Source: Hydractinia symbiolongicarpus (Eukaryota; Cnidaria; Hydrozoa; Anthoathecata; Hydractiniidae). From it: DNA of 64,000 bases. Of the stretch, positions 1-11,803 are shown piece after piece. The DNA is taken from contig NC_079877.1 in assembly GCF_029227915.1 (NCBI RefSeq), positions 29,723,851 to 29,787,850 of the forward strand, read 5' to 3'. The stretch's first letter is position 1. Each line of letters starts with the position of its first letter. A program made the translations under genes and the position numbers. The notes under the pieces were generated by a model. The model saw nothing but the letters and a program-made list of their open reading frames with translations, was not told the DNA's origin and ran no database searches.

Positions 1-708
1 AACGTAAGGTTTGTTATTTGTTCATTTCTTATCTCAGCAAGACATCATTAGCACAAAATATGCTTTGAAACAGACACTTCATTTATTGCACAGAAGGAAG
101 GAAAAACCTTTGTTCTGGGAGTTTACTCATTTTAATCAATGGGAGAAACCACGCAGCTAACACGAAATTGCACTATAATCAACTTTCATAACATTGACGT
201 ACGTGTTTGTTATTTTATTTAACAATCTTCAAATTATCTAGTTTAAGTTAAGAGCTTTAAAATTTTAATTACGTCTCACAGATAATTTCTTCCTAATATA
301 AACTGAGGGTGGCCCTCGAGGGCTAAAAAATGCTTGTATCTGCAGCAAAAATCTGAAAATCATAACGCAGAACCACATTTTTTCAGAATTACCCAGGGTT
401 CCTCAACGTTGCTCATCGTATTGGCTAGCACTGAAACTTGTGAAAGCGACACAGCTAAACATTACGGTTGAAAGGAATCATGACTTGGAACTGAAGAAAA
501 TGTAGAAAAATGCCATCAGTAGTGCAAGTTAAAGAAAAGAAAGTTATAAACAATTTTTTTAAATTGGATTTACAAAACCCCACAACGAAAATTAAAAAGC
601 AGAAACTCCTTTCTGATGTCTGCTGATGAGAGATGAACACACCTGAATAACATTTATGTTGTGATTTTAAGCACCTAGTACCATGCCACCCCAGAGGCAC
701 ATTTGTTA
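1..708. other. Non-coding A+T-rich stretch
   Basis: No gene, RNA or clear repeat is recognised here. The longest open frame (minus strand, about 455-700) has no recognisable domain and reads like chance coding in A+T-rich DNA. Confidence 0.5.
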
Positions 709-1443
709 TCTCTATAATAATACACCAGTTCTGTCTGTCTGCCTATCTGTGACTTTTGCAAAGTGGATAAAATTTCTTTGATAAAGTCTATAAAACATCG
801 TCTATAAATTTGTTCTGTAAATTACCAAACTTTGACGTTAAAGCAATATTGACGTCATAGGAAAGTATATTAAGATTAGTGAAGCCATTGCATTGTACTT
901 TTAAATCTAAGGCTAAATAACTTGGAAACGGGTGGAAATAACTGGCGTCATATCCTGCGTAAGTAACTAGGGACCACCTGGGACCAATTTGGGTAAGTTC
1001 CCCAAACCTGGGTCCCCAAATCCGTTTCGGAATGCACGGGTTTATGACGTCATTAAAAAACCTTTAAACCACAATATTTCCGTAACCGTTTGTCAAAAGT
1101 ACATGATCCTATACATTTTCTCGATCAGCGTTTCAAGATCTATACGATAAAGACAACGGGTATACAAATTTCCTAAAATATATTTTAGTACTTTTATTAC
1201 GGACTTTGCTGACGTCAGCACAATTTTCCAAGCCTTATATCTTATTAACCGTTCATCAAAAGTACATGATCATATACATTTTCTTGACCAGCGTTTTAAG
1301 CTCTACACAATAGAGGCAACGTGGAAAGAAGGTTGTATTTTTTTTTTGTGAATGGGTTGCTGTCGTCATCAAAACATCTAAAGCAACCTATTTTCCATTG
1401 TCCTTCTGACTAAGTGGATTTCTCCACGGGCCTTATCGACTAG
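709..1443 (+). mobile_element. Helitron-like non-autonomous element, copy 1
   Basis: The element begins TCTCTATAATAAT after an A at 708. It ends with a 5-bp-stem hairpin (GTGGA-TTTC-TCCAC, 1414-1427) followed 12 nt later by CTAG (1440-1443). A 5' TC, a 3' hairpin and terminal CTRR without inverted repeats or target duplication are the hallmarks of Helitrons. There is no Rep/helicase coding capacity, so it would be non-autonomous. Inside are two related segments of about 45 bp (near 1103 and 1267) and repeated TGACGTCA palindromes. It is joined directly to copy 2. Confidence 0.62.
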
Positions 1444-2142
1444 TCTATATAATAATACGCCAGTTCTGTCTGTCTGTCACTTTTGCAAAGTGGATTATAT
1501 TCTTCACAATTTTCTTTAACAAATTCTACAAAACATCGCCTATAAAATTGTTCTGTAATTTACCAAACTTTACTGTTAAAATAGTATTGACGTCAAAGAA
1601 AAGTGTGTTAAGTTAATGAAACCATTGCAGTGCACTTAAAATTTTGAGGCCAAATAACTTGGAAACGAGGTGGTGACGTCAATGATTTTTCACCGCCCTT
1701 GTAACTAGGGATCACCTGGGACCAATTTGGGTAAGTTTCCCAAACCTGAGTCCCCAAATCCGTTACGGAATGGACGGGTTGATGACGTCATCAAAAAAAC
1801 CTTTAGACCTTAATATATCTGCAACCGTTTGTCAAAAATACATGATCCTATACATTTTCTTGATCAGCGTTTCAAGATCTATACTATGAAGGCAACAGGT
1901 ATACAAATTTCTAAAAATATTTTTGTTTCGACGGGTCATTGTTGACGTCAGCAAAATTGTAAAACCCTTACATTTCATTAACCGCTCATCAAAACCACAC
2001 CAACATATACATTTTCTTGATCAGCAGTTTAAGCTCTACACAATAGAGGCAACGTGAAAACAAAGTTTTGTGGATGGGTTGATGACGTCATCAAAATTTT
2101 TATTCTGCCTCAGTGGATTTTTCCACGGGCTTTATCGACTAG
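1444..2142 (+). mobile_element. Helitron-like non-autonomous element, copy 2
   Basis: This copy starts TCTATATAATAAT immediately after the CTAG of copy 1, with no spacer. The 3' hairpin GTGGA-TTTT-TCCAC is at 2113-2126 and CTAG at 2139-2142. It shares the internal order of segments with copies 1 and 3 but is diverged at many positions, so the tandem is not a very recent duplication. No coding sequence is seen. Confidence 0.62.
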
Positions 2143-2864
2143 TCTATATAATAATAAGCCAGTTCCGTGTCTCTGTGACAGGCAAAGTTGATATGCTTAT
2201 TTTTCTTTGAAGTAACCGAAAAATGCATGTCTAATATGTTAAATTTTCTGACGTTACAGCGCGACGTCAATAACACTACTTTAACGTCAATATCCTATAT
2301 TAAATTAATGAAGCCGTTACAGTGCACTTAAAACTTTGAGGCCAAATAACTTGGAAACGAGGTGGTGACGTCAATGATTTTTCAACTTGGGACCATCTGG
2401 GACCAATTTGGGTAAGGTTCCCAAACCTGGGTCTCCGAATCCGTTTCGGATTGGATGGGTTGATGACGTCATCACAAAACCTACCAACCCCAATATCTTT
2501 GCAACCGTTTGTCAAAAGTTCATGTTCCTATACATTTTCTTGATCAGCATTTCAAGATCTATACGATGAATGCATCGGGTGTACGAATTTGTGAAGAAAT
2601 TGTTTTTGGAACTTTTGGTAGGGACTTTGCTGTCAACAAAATTTTTAAACCCTCATATCTCCTTAGGCGTTTGTCAAAACATACGATACTATACATTATT
2701 TTGATCAGCGTTACAACCTCTACGCATTACAGACAACAAATGACTAAATTTCCCCAATTTTTTTTCTGTATATGCACTGCTGACGTCAGCAAAAAATCTA
2801 AAGCAACCTATTTTGCCATTGTTCTTCTGCCTTAGTGGATTTTTCCACGGGCTTTATCGACTAG
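2143..2864 (+). mobile_element. Helitron-like non-autonomous element, copy 3
   Basis: This copy starts TCTATATAATAAT directly after copy 2. The hairpin is at 2835-2848 and CTAG at 2861-2864, followed by T. The whole tandem is therefore flanked by A (708) and T (2865), the expected A^T Helitron target. The short open frames inside (2387-2569, 2509-2835) have no recognisable domain and are judged spurious. Confidence 0.62.
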
Positions 2865-4666
2865 TTAAATAATAAAGTAATAAAGTAAAGTAGCATTATA
2901 CATTATGTTTATGTAGCTAGCTATATTAAAGATTTTTCAAAGTATTCTGTTGATTAAATAGCTAGCTATTTTGAACATTTGCGTATGTTCTTTTACTATC
3001 TTCCCACAACAGTGAACGACTTCGTATATAGCTAGGAAAGTATACAAGACATTTTATGTTGGTCAAATGTGTTGTGTCGAGAAAGTGAAACCTTTTCTTC
3101 AACCATAATTTCTGTAGATTTTCAGGCTTCTTTTATGAAATAAATAACTCCTCATTAAATAAGGCAAATATAAAAGGAAAAGGAAGTACGGTGGAGAGTA
3201 TATAGAATTTCTATACGATATCCCCCCTTGCCCCCTATACATCAAAAATATAAAAAATTTGGCCGTTTTTGAGTCATTTTCACAGCGATTTAATATGTTC
3301 ATTCTTTAGTACAATTTTTAGTGAGCGAGACTACATGTTTTTAGCACGGTGATGGAGTTTTTGTTGTTATTTAAATATGACGAAGATGTGAGAAAGACCA
3401 CGAAAATTTTACTGGAGGTTACTGGAGAAAAACCACGAGAATTTTACTGGAAATGTTTACCTTTTGTATCTATCAATCTCAGGTAGTAATATTCTTATTC
3501 AATTCTCATTAGATATACTTTATCTTAAGTTATTAACTTTTAGTGCTTTCTTTTTTTCGTCATATATGGAAACTTTGTCCAGCGTAGCTAGATCTACAAT
3601 CGTTGGTAAAAGTGTTGAGACACTTTTCGAAATTTAAATTATTTTCACACTTTCACCCCCGCACCCCCAGACAATGTTGCATTCAGGTTTTGTTAAGTCA
3701 GAAGTTTGCTGTTTGCTGCTATAAGGAGGGGGGCGGGTAAAAAGAGTCGTAATTATGTATTTATTGCCTTTTCTGCCAATAATGCTCAGTTTTGGCATTT
3801 GTCTTAGCTATTTTTGGCAACGATTGTAGTTAAAAGAAAGCTGTAGGGAGTCTTTCATTGAATACCTAGCTAACAACCTAGCTAGCTAACTATCTATATA
3901 GTAGCTAGTATATTATTATTTTTTACATCCAATAAACCCCTTTTTAGCCCCTACCTAGCTAATGCAAAGCCTTCGAAAGATTACATATACCCATTTCAAG
4001 GAGCCGCCATCAAAAATATGTCATATTCACGTCTACCGACCGACTCGCTTGTGGTAATAAAAAACTAAGCCGGCAAGTCGGAAAAAACCTGGAAAAATAT
4101 TTGCGAGCGTGGTTATACTGTTTTTTGGTCCTGTGAACGACTTTATATTTTCCGATCGCAAAATCCCGGGAAAAGCCTATGTATTAGCTAGCTAGTGCTT
4201 GTTCAACATATTAGGTAGCTAACAAACCTTCAGTGAGATATTTCGTGCCATAGCTAGTTGGCTACATATGTTTTTAAAAGAAACCTAACCATTTGGTTGA
4301 GCCTGGATGGAGTTTATTAATATTTGATAATTTGAGCCTCAAACGTTTGGACTATGGTTTTGTGATATATATGAACAACATTTGCTAGCTATGTTTGTAC
4401 GTATTTTTTCAGTTGTACATTAGCTATATGTATAAAAGTTTCTTAATGTTGGAGATTTCTAAAACTTTGGTCTTTCTAAGTCTAGGGTTTCTTATAAACT
4501 GGTTTCTTGTAAAAACAAGTATATAATCGTTTACAAAAAATGAAGGTGACCGATTAATTAAACGATACAAATTGTGTTTCAAGGAATCTGTTCAAAATAA
4601 GGGCCACTAAAAATTTTTGATTGCGAACCTAGGGGCTCAGTCCCACGCTCCGCAACACTTTCTATA
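2865..4666. other. Non-coding A+T-rich stretch with GCTAGCTA motifs
   Basis: No gene recognised on either strand. The tetramer CTAG/GCTA recurs in short runs (near 2915, 2960, 3868-3905, 4185), giving a simple-sequence character. A short C-rich/G-rich patch lies at 3655-3740. The small open frame at 3099-3302 (minus) is unsupported. Confidence 0.5.
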
Positions 4667-4820
4667 TTAGTGATGAACAAAGTAGTTGAATATTTAACAT
4701 AGCACATCCGTATTTCATTCTCAACAGAGATTGCTTCACCCCAATCAGACTTCTGATCATGACGGGCGAGTATAATGCGTGTAAGTCATACTGAAAGAGA
4801 TCTACTTTGTTCATCACTAA
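4667..4820. mobile_element. Small inverted-repeat element (MITE-like), copy A
   Basis: A 19-bp sequence at 4667-4685 is repeated in inverted orientation at 4802-4820 (TTAGTGATGAACAAAGTAG and its complement). The 154-bp body has no coding capacity. Its core (from about 4697 to 4812) is repeated almost exactly in copy B. No convincing target duplication was seen, so the transposon class is open. Confidence 0.5.
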
Positions 4821-4824
4821 CATA

Positions 4825-4905
4825 CTGCCTGGGAGTGAGCGGGATTCGATCCGCGGTGCCCATAACTGGGAGCCGCAGACTAACCCACTACACTACGTGC
4901 GGCAA
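4825..4905 (-). pseudogene. tRNA-like sequence, possibly a SINE head
   Basis: On the minus strand an 81-bp stretch has an A-box-like part (TAGTGTAGTGGGTTAG), a T-arm-like hairpin (GCGG-ATCGAATC-CCGC) resembling a B box, and a short pairing of its ends (TGCC/GGCA). It does not fold as a clean cloverleaf and the anticodon cannot be called. It sits between the two MITE copies. A degenerate tRNA, or the tRNA-derived head of a SINE, are both possible. Confidence 0.4.
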
Positions 4906-4909
4906 TATG

Positions 4910-5090
4910 TTAGTGATGAACTCAGGTAGCTTATCCGGATGGTGTGTATACATAGGTGAATATTTATCATAGCACCTCCGTATTTCATTCTCAACAGAGA
5001 TTGCTTCACCCCGATCAGACTTCTGATCATGACGGGCGAGTATAATGCGTGTAAGTCATACTGAAAGAGAACTACTTTGTTCATCACTAA
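4910..5090. mobile_element. Small inverted-repeat element (MITE-like), copy B
   Basis: This second copy has the same inverted ends (TTAGTGATGAAC at 4910 and GTTCATCACTAA ending 5090). The core from about 4965 matches copy A with few changes, while the left part (4922-4960) differs. Together, copies A and B bracket the tRNA-like sequence. Confidence 0.5.
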
Positions 5091-5114
5091 TAACTGCGCT
5101 AGTTTTTGACCATT

Positions 5115-7123
5115 ATGAAATCCTCTGAATTTGTTAAAATTCTATATGATAAATGGCATCAAAAACTGTCAAACAATTAAGTGATATTGCAAAAACTCGT
5201 GGATTAAAAGGGTATTGTAAGCTACATAAAGCTGAATTAATTAGCTTATTAGAGGAGGATATGCCACAGAGGCCACAAAGAAGGGTCGGACAACGAACGC
5301 CCGTAAGACCTGTAACCCTGCTACCAACGCATAAGGCCATAGATATATTTGAGACCCAAGAGATGTCAAAAAATCGATTGATCGTGAAATCCAAGATATA
5401 GGAATGGTATAACTGGCTGGTTGATGCCATCCCAAAGCCTATAAAGGAAGGGGTCATGGGTAATTATGCAAAATTCAAACGCGGGGTGATGGAACTCTAT
5501 AACAGGGTAGCAAATACAGGACCCACGCTGCATGATGAAGTCGAACAGGATGCTAACGAGGACTATCTACCTGTGCAGCCAGGGCAAGATTTTACCCCCC
5601 AGGAACATAAGCATGATCACCATAGGACCTTCCGAAGTTTCAGCATTCCCGGTATGGGAGGAGCGGACGTCGACGGTTATATAGGAATGTTGCGGCCCAG
5701 CGTGAAAACCTTGGTTAAAGGGCAGGCAAGGGCAAGATATGGGGTCGTTAAAGATCCAGCTGTCACTATGGATACATTGGAGGAAGCCAATAGAGGGGAC
5801 AAAAGACTATGAGGAAGCAAGTAAGGCCTTCCATAGTAATATGGCCTCGGCATTCCAGGGCAGCAACGTAGATGATATGCTGGATACGAAGTTTGCCCAG
5901 GTTAAAACACATGTTGAAAATCCTGCATTTCCTAAAAGTGGCTTCACGATCGGTCGAACACTACACCTTGATGTAGACTTCCATAAATTGAAACTAACAA
6001 GGGGCTCATTGTATATACAAGCACCCAAATGGATAGCTTCGAAGGAGGCCATTATTAATCCAAAAAATGAAGATGAGGACTGCTTTAAATGGGCTGTTAT
6101 AGCATCCCTGCATCATGGGGAGATTGAAAGGGATCCACAGAGAATAAGCAAACTGAGACCTTACGCAGGCCAATATAATTGGGAAGGTATAGGGTTTCCG
6201 ACAAGTATTAAGGATATATCAAAGTTCGAGGATAATAACAAGGTGATTGCGGTGAACGTCCTGTATATAGATGGAAAGAGGATCAATATCCTACCTCGAT
6301 CAACGCATAACGGGCGTGGAAAGCAGGTGAATCTACTGTACATCACCGATGGCAAGAAGAATCATTATACAGCCATCAAAAGCCTCTCACGGCTCAAAAA
6401 ATACTGCAAAAATGCACTTTTGCCTGAACTGCTTCCAGGCATTCCACACAATCGAGTCAAGGGATAAGCATTATAGGTACTGCAACAATCACGAGGCTGT
6501 TAAAATTACAATTGCAACGGAGGCCAAAAAAATGGCTATACTACAGAGATGGCCAGAAACAATTCAAGGTACCCTTATAATATATGCCGAGTTTGAAAGC
6601 TTATTAATACCAATGGAAGAAAATGCCAGAGAGACCAAGACTAAAAAGCTAAACAAACACGTACCATCTGGATGGTGTACCTATGGCACATTTGCGTATG
6701 GGGATGTACCGGTTCACCTAAAGGTGTACCGCGGTAAAGACTGCGTCACCCGCTTTGTCAACCATCTGGAAGATGAGGTGAAGAGACTGTCTAGTACCTA
6801 CCCTCAGCAACCTATGACCAAACTAACAGAAGTCCTAAAAAGAGAAAATGATAAGGCATCGAAATGCCATATCTGTTTAAAGCCCTTCGATGACGGCAAG
6901 AATAACCGTAAAGTCATGGATCATTGCCACTATACCGGGTTATATAGCCACATCCCTGTAATATTCCATAACTTATCGGGGTGTGACGCACATCTGTTCA
7001 TACAGGAATTGGGTGAGAAGTACGACACACAGGACATTGGCTGCATTGCCGAAAAAACCGACAAATACATCTCTTTCAACGTAAAAATCAAGTTACCGCT
7101 TGGAGGTATGGGATATGCTGATG
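5115..7123 (+). pseudogene. Polinton-type family B DNA polymerase, broken 5' part
   Basis: This is a relic of the protein-primed family B polymerase (pPolB) that replicates Polinton/Maverick and adintovirus-like elements. A SAP/Rho-N-like helix-turn-helix segment (LSDIAKTRGLKGYCKLHKAE) lies near the start. Further on come a Cys/His cluster (KCHICL at about 6861, DHCH at 6918) and the Exo II-type NLSGCDAHLF stretch. It is clearly related to the copy at 48116. Breaks: an in-frame TAG at 5399-5401, a frameshift near 5770, a frameshift near 6395, and a deletion near 6945 that removes the second half of the Cys/His motif. The Exo I motif reads EFE instead of DFE (near 6588). Reading stops at 7124 where array sequence begins. 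An ATG at 5115 in another frame may be the original start, with a slip near 5150. The polymerase palm is absent. Confidence 0.8.
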
Positions 7124-7483
7124 GCGGAAAATTTCGTTTATTTTACGAAATAGAGATCTAAAGCGTTTAACCGACAGGAGATTTGGATTTACAGCTTGTT
7201 AAGAGCGATAGTCCGAATGAAACGGTCTTACAGTCATGTTAAACATTTTTCTTGATAATTGCATAATATTTAACATTTAACCCACAAGATTATAATTTTC
7301 GGCGTTTGATTATTGTACCTACGCAATGTAAACTTGTCAAAGTTTACTTGTCAAGGGACAGACTTAGAACGTCGGATCTTAAGTTAATTGGTCAGAGCAA
7401 AAACCTTCCTGCTAATGTCAGAATAAGCCATTTTTGGTTTACTTGAACTTTTTTAGGACGGGGATTTTATATCTTATAAAAAA

Positions 7484-7565
7484 GGCAGGATGGCCCAGAG
7501 GTCTAAGGCGCTGGTTTTAGGCACTAGTCACTTCGGTGGCGCGAGTTCGAATCTCTCTCCTGTCA
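7484..7565 (+). tRNA. tRNA-Leu(TAG), variant
   Basis: D arm reads GGCCCAGAGG, which still fits the A-box consensus. Anticodon stem has one G-T pair (ACTAG), and the T stem is weakened (CTCTC). Confidence 0.65.
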
Positions 7566-7950
7566 ACTAATCATACATGTCTGAAAAGTACGTCGGACAA
7601 ACGTTTTTATTTTCGCTTAACCATTTTGCCTAGAAAAATGCGCGAACGTTTAAGAAGGATGTATCACAAGTTTCGCTTGCATGCAGGACGAAATCGCTAA
7701 AACTGCTTGACTGTGCAGGTATTTCCGCCCACAATCAGGCAAAACTCTCTAAATTGATGAAAAGTCACGGGACGAATACACTTGCAATAGAATGTGCAGA
7801 GCTGGTTGGGTATCAACGTATTATTTTGCGTCACTTACTTATTTGAATTTTTCATATATTTCGGTCATTTTTACATGTCATCCAGTGCTTAAATACGCGT
7901 AAATACTATTTTCTTTGCACTCTCGTCGACATTATGTATTTGAAAAACCG

Positions 7951-8032
7951 GGCAGGATGGCCGAGCGGTCTAAGACGCTGGTTTAAGGCACCAGTCACTT
8001 TGGTGGCGCGAGTTCGAATCTCGCTCCTCTCA
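7951..8032 (+). tRNA. tRNA-Leu(AAG)
   Basis: Changes: TAAGACGC in the D/anticodon junction, CTTTGG in the variable arm, and TCCTCTC leaving one acceptor mismatch. Confidence 0.75.
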
Positions 8033-8543
8033 TCTTATATCGCATGACCAGAAATGTCCTCGGACAGAGAATATTGATTACGCTTACAAACTTCGTCCCC
8101 AGAAAGACGCAAATTTTAGAAAAAGTATAATTAACAAGTCTTTGTCGCATTGGGGAAAAGTGTCACTTGTACCACTTGATTTTGCGAAAAATTTCGTTTA
8201 TTTTTCGAAACAGAGATCTAAAGCGTTTAAACGACAGGAGATTTGGATTTACAGCTTGTTAAGAGCGATAGTCCGAATGAAACGTTCTTACAGTCATGTT
8301 CAACATTTTTCTTGATAATTGCATAATTTTTAACATTTAACCCACAAGAGTATAATTTTCGGCGTTTCATTATTGTACCCACGCAATGTGAACTTGTCAA
8401 AATTTACTTGTCAAGGGACAGACTTAGCAATTCGGATCTTAGGTTAATTGGTTAGAACAAAAACCTTCCTGCTAATGTCAGCATAAGCCATTTTTGGTTT
8501 ACTTGAACTTTTTTGAGACGGGGATTTTATTTCTTAAAAAATA

Positions 8544-8625
8544 GGCATGATGGCCGAGCGGTCTAAGGCGCTGGTTTTAGGCACCAGTCACTTCGGTGGC
8601 GCGAGTTTGAATCTCGCTCCCGTGA
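8544..8625 (+). tRNA. tRNA-Leu(TAG), degenerate
   Basis: Acceptor GGCATGA against TCCCGTG gives several mismatches, and the T loop is TTTGAAT. Probably inactive. Confidence 0.5.
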
Positions 8626-9010
8626 ACTAATCATACATGTTTAAAAATTATATCGAACAAACGTTTTTATTTCCGCTTAACTATTTTGCCTAGAAAAAAG
8701 CGCGAACGTTTAAAAAGGATGTTTCACAAGTTTCGCTTGCATGCAGGACGGGATCACTAAAACTGCTTGACTGTGCAGGTAATTTCGCCCACAATCAGGC
8801 AAAACTCTCTAAAATGATGAAAAGTCACGGGACGAATGCACTTGAAATGGAATGGGCAGAGCTGGTTGGGTATCAACGTATTATTTTGCGTCACTTACTT
8901 ATTTGAATTTTTCATACATTTTGGTCATTTTTACATGTCATCTAGTGCGTAAATACGCGTAAATACTATTTTCTCTGCACGCTTGTCGACATTATGTATT
9001 TGAAAAACCG

Positions 9011-9092
9011 GGCAGGATGGCCGAGCGGTCTAAGGCGCTGGTTTAAGGCACCAGTCACTTCAGTGGCGCGAGTTCGAATCTCGCTCCTGTCA
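9011..9092 (+). tRNA. tRNA-Leu(AAG)
   Basis: One change in the variable arm (CTTCAGTGG). The first run of four T downstream is about 148 nt away (9240-9243). Confidence 0.85.
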
Positions 9093-9603
9093 TCTTATAT
9101 CGCATGACTGGAAATGTCCTCGGACATAGAATATTGATTACGCTTAAAAACTTCGTCCCCAGAAAGACGCAAATTTGAGAAAAAGTATAATTAATAAGTG
9201 TTTGTCGCATTGGGGAAAAATGTCACTTGTACCACTTGATTTTGCGGAAAATTTCGTTTATTTTACGAAATAGAGATCTAAAGCGTTTAAACGACAGGAG
9301 ATTTGGATTTACAGCTTGTTAAGAGCGATAGTCCGAATGAAACGGTCTTACAGTCATGTTAAACATTTTTCTTGATAATTGCATAATATTTAACATTTAA
9401 CCCACAAGAGTATAATTTTCGGCCTTTGATTATTGTACCTACGCAATGTGAACTTGTCAAAGTTTACTTGTCAAGGGACAGACTTAGGACGTCGGATCTT
9501 AAGTTAATTGGTCAGAGCAAAAACTTTCCTGCTAATGTCAGAATAAGCCATTTTTGGTTTACTTCAACTTTTTTGGGACGGGGATTTTACATCTTAAAAA
9601 TAA

Positions 9604-9685
9604 GGCAGGATGTCCCACAGGTCTAAGGCGCTGGTTTTAGGCACCAGTCACTTCGGTGGCGCGAGTTCGAATCTCGCTCCTGTCA
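9604..9685 (+). tRNA. tRNA-Leu(TAG), variant
   Basis: D arm altered to TGTCCCACAGG. The rest is consensus. Confidence 0.65.
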
Positions 9686-10069
9686 ACTAATCATACATGT
9701 CTGAAAAGTACGTCGGACAAACGTTTTTATTTTCGCTTAACCATTTTGCCTAGAAAAATGCGCGAACGTTTAAGAAGGATGTATCACAAGTTTCGCTTGC
9801 ATGCAGGACGGGATCGCTAAAACTGCTTGACTGTGCAGGTATTTCCGCCCACAATCAGGCAAAACTCTCTAAATTGATGAAAAGTCACGGGACGAATACA
9901 CTTGCAATGGAATGTGCAGAGCTGGTTGGGTATCAACGTATTATTTTGCGTCACTTACTTATTTGAATTTTTCATATATTTCGGTCATTTTTACATGTCA
10001 TCCAGTGCTTAAATACGCGTAAATACTATTTTTTTGCACTCTCGTCGACATTATGTATTTGAAAAACCG

Positions 10070-10151
10070 GGCAGGATGGCCGAGCGGTCTAAGGCGCTGG
10101 TTTAAGGCACCAGTCACTTCGGTGGCGCGAGTTCGAATCTCGCTCCTGTCA
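10070..10151 (+). tRNA. tRNA-Leu(AAG)
   Basis: Exact 82-nt consensus. Confidence 0.92.
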
Positions 10152-10662
10152 TCTTATATCGTATGACCGGAAATGTCCTCGGACAGAGAATGTTGATTAC
10201 GCTTAAAAACTTCGTCCCCAGACAGACGCAAATTTGAGAAAAAGTATAATTAATAAGTGTTTGTCGCATTGGGGAAAAATGTCACTTGTACCACTTGATT
10301 TTGCGGAAAATTTCGTTTATTTTACGAAATAGAGATCTAAAGCGTTTAAACGACAGGAGATTTGGATTCACAGCTTGTTAAGAGCAATAGTCCGAATGAA
10401 ACGGTCTTACAGTCATGTTAAACATTTTTCTTGATAATTGCATAATATTTAACATTTAACCCACAAGAGTATAATTTTCGGCGTTTGATTATTGTACCTA
10501 CGCAATGTGGACTTGTCAAAGTTTACTTGTCAAGGGACAGACTTAGGACGTCGGATCTTAAGTTAATTGGTCAGAGCAAAAACTTTCCTGCTAATGTCAG
10601 AATAAGCCATTTTTGGTTTACTTGAACTTTTTTGGGACGGGGATTTTATATCTTAAAAATAA

Positions 10663-10744
10663 GGCAGGATGGCCCAGAGGTCTAAGGCGCTGGTTTTAGG
10701 CACCGGTCACTTCGGTGGCGCGAGTTCGAATCTCGCTCCTGTCA
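10663..10744 (+). tRNA. tRNA-Leu(TAG), variant
   Basis: GGCCCAGAGG D-arm subfamily. One substitution after the anticodon stem (ACCGGTC). Confidence 0.7.
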
Positions 10745-11129
10745 ACTAATCATACATGTCTGAAAAGTACGTCGGACAAACGTTTTTATTTCCGCTTAAC
10801 TATTTTGCCTAGAAAAATGCGCGAACGTTTAAAAAGGATGTTTCACATGTTTCGCTTGCATGCAGGACGGGATCGCTAAAACTGCTTGACTGTGCAGGAA
10901 ATTCCGCCCACAATCTGGAAAAACTCTCTAAATTCATGAAAAGTCACGGGACGAATACACTTGCAATGGAATGTGCAGAGCTGGTTGGGTATCAACGTAT
11001 TATTTTGCGTCACTTACTTATTTGAATTTTTCATACATTTCGGTCATTTTTACATGTCATCTAATGCTTAAAAACGCGTAAATACTATTTTTTCTGCACG
11101 CTCGTCCACATTATGTATTTGAAAAACCG

Positions 11130-11211
11130 GGCAGGATGGCCGAGCGGTCTAAGGCGCTGGTTTAAGGCACCAGTCACTTCAAGGGCGCGAGTTCCAATCT
11201 CGCTCCTGTCA
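11130..11211 (+). tRNA. tRNA-Leu(AAG), variant
   Basis: Variable arm reads CTTCAAGGGC and the B-box core is GTTCCAATC, likely weakening TFIIIC binding. Confidence 0.65.
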
Positions 11212-11721
11212 TCTTATATCGCATGACCGGAAATGTCCTCGGACAGAGAATATTGATTACGCTTAAAAACTTCGTCCCCAGAAAGACGCAACTTTAGAAA
11301 AAGTATAATTAACAAGTCTTTGTCGCATTGGGGAAAATTGTCAATTGTACGACTTGATTTTGCGGAAAATTTCGTTTATTTTTCGAAACAGAGATCTAAA
11401 GCGTTTAAACGACAGGAGATTTGGATTTACAGCTTGTTAAGAGCGATAGTCCGAATGAAACGTTCTTACAGTCATGTTCAACATTTTTCTTGATAATTGC
11501 ATAATTTTTAACATTTAACCCACAAGAGTATAATTTTCGGCGTTTCATTATTGTACCCACGCAATGTGAACTTGTCAAAGCTTACTTGTCAAGGTACAGA
11601 CTTAGCACTTCGGATCTTAGGTTATTTGGTTAGAGCAAAAACCTTCCTGCTAATATCAGAATAAGTCATTTTTGGTTTACTTGAACTTTTTTGGGACGAT
11701 GATTTTATATCTTAAAAAGAA

Positions 11722-11803
11722 ATCAGAATGGCTGAGCCGTCTAAGGCGCTGGTTTTAGGCACCAGTCACTTCGGTGGCGCGAGTTTGGATCTCGCTCCTG
11801 AAA
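11722..11803 (+). pseudogene. Degenerate tRNA-Leu(TAG)
   Basis: Acceptor ATCAGAA against TCCTGAA, D arm GGCTGAGCCG, and T loop TTTGGAT. Too many changes for a stable cloverleaf. Confidence 0.6.

Noticed and set aside
5134-5457. Minus-strand frames over the first polymerase relic
   Set aside because: Shadows of the plus-strand polymerase sequence without any domain.
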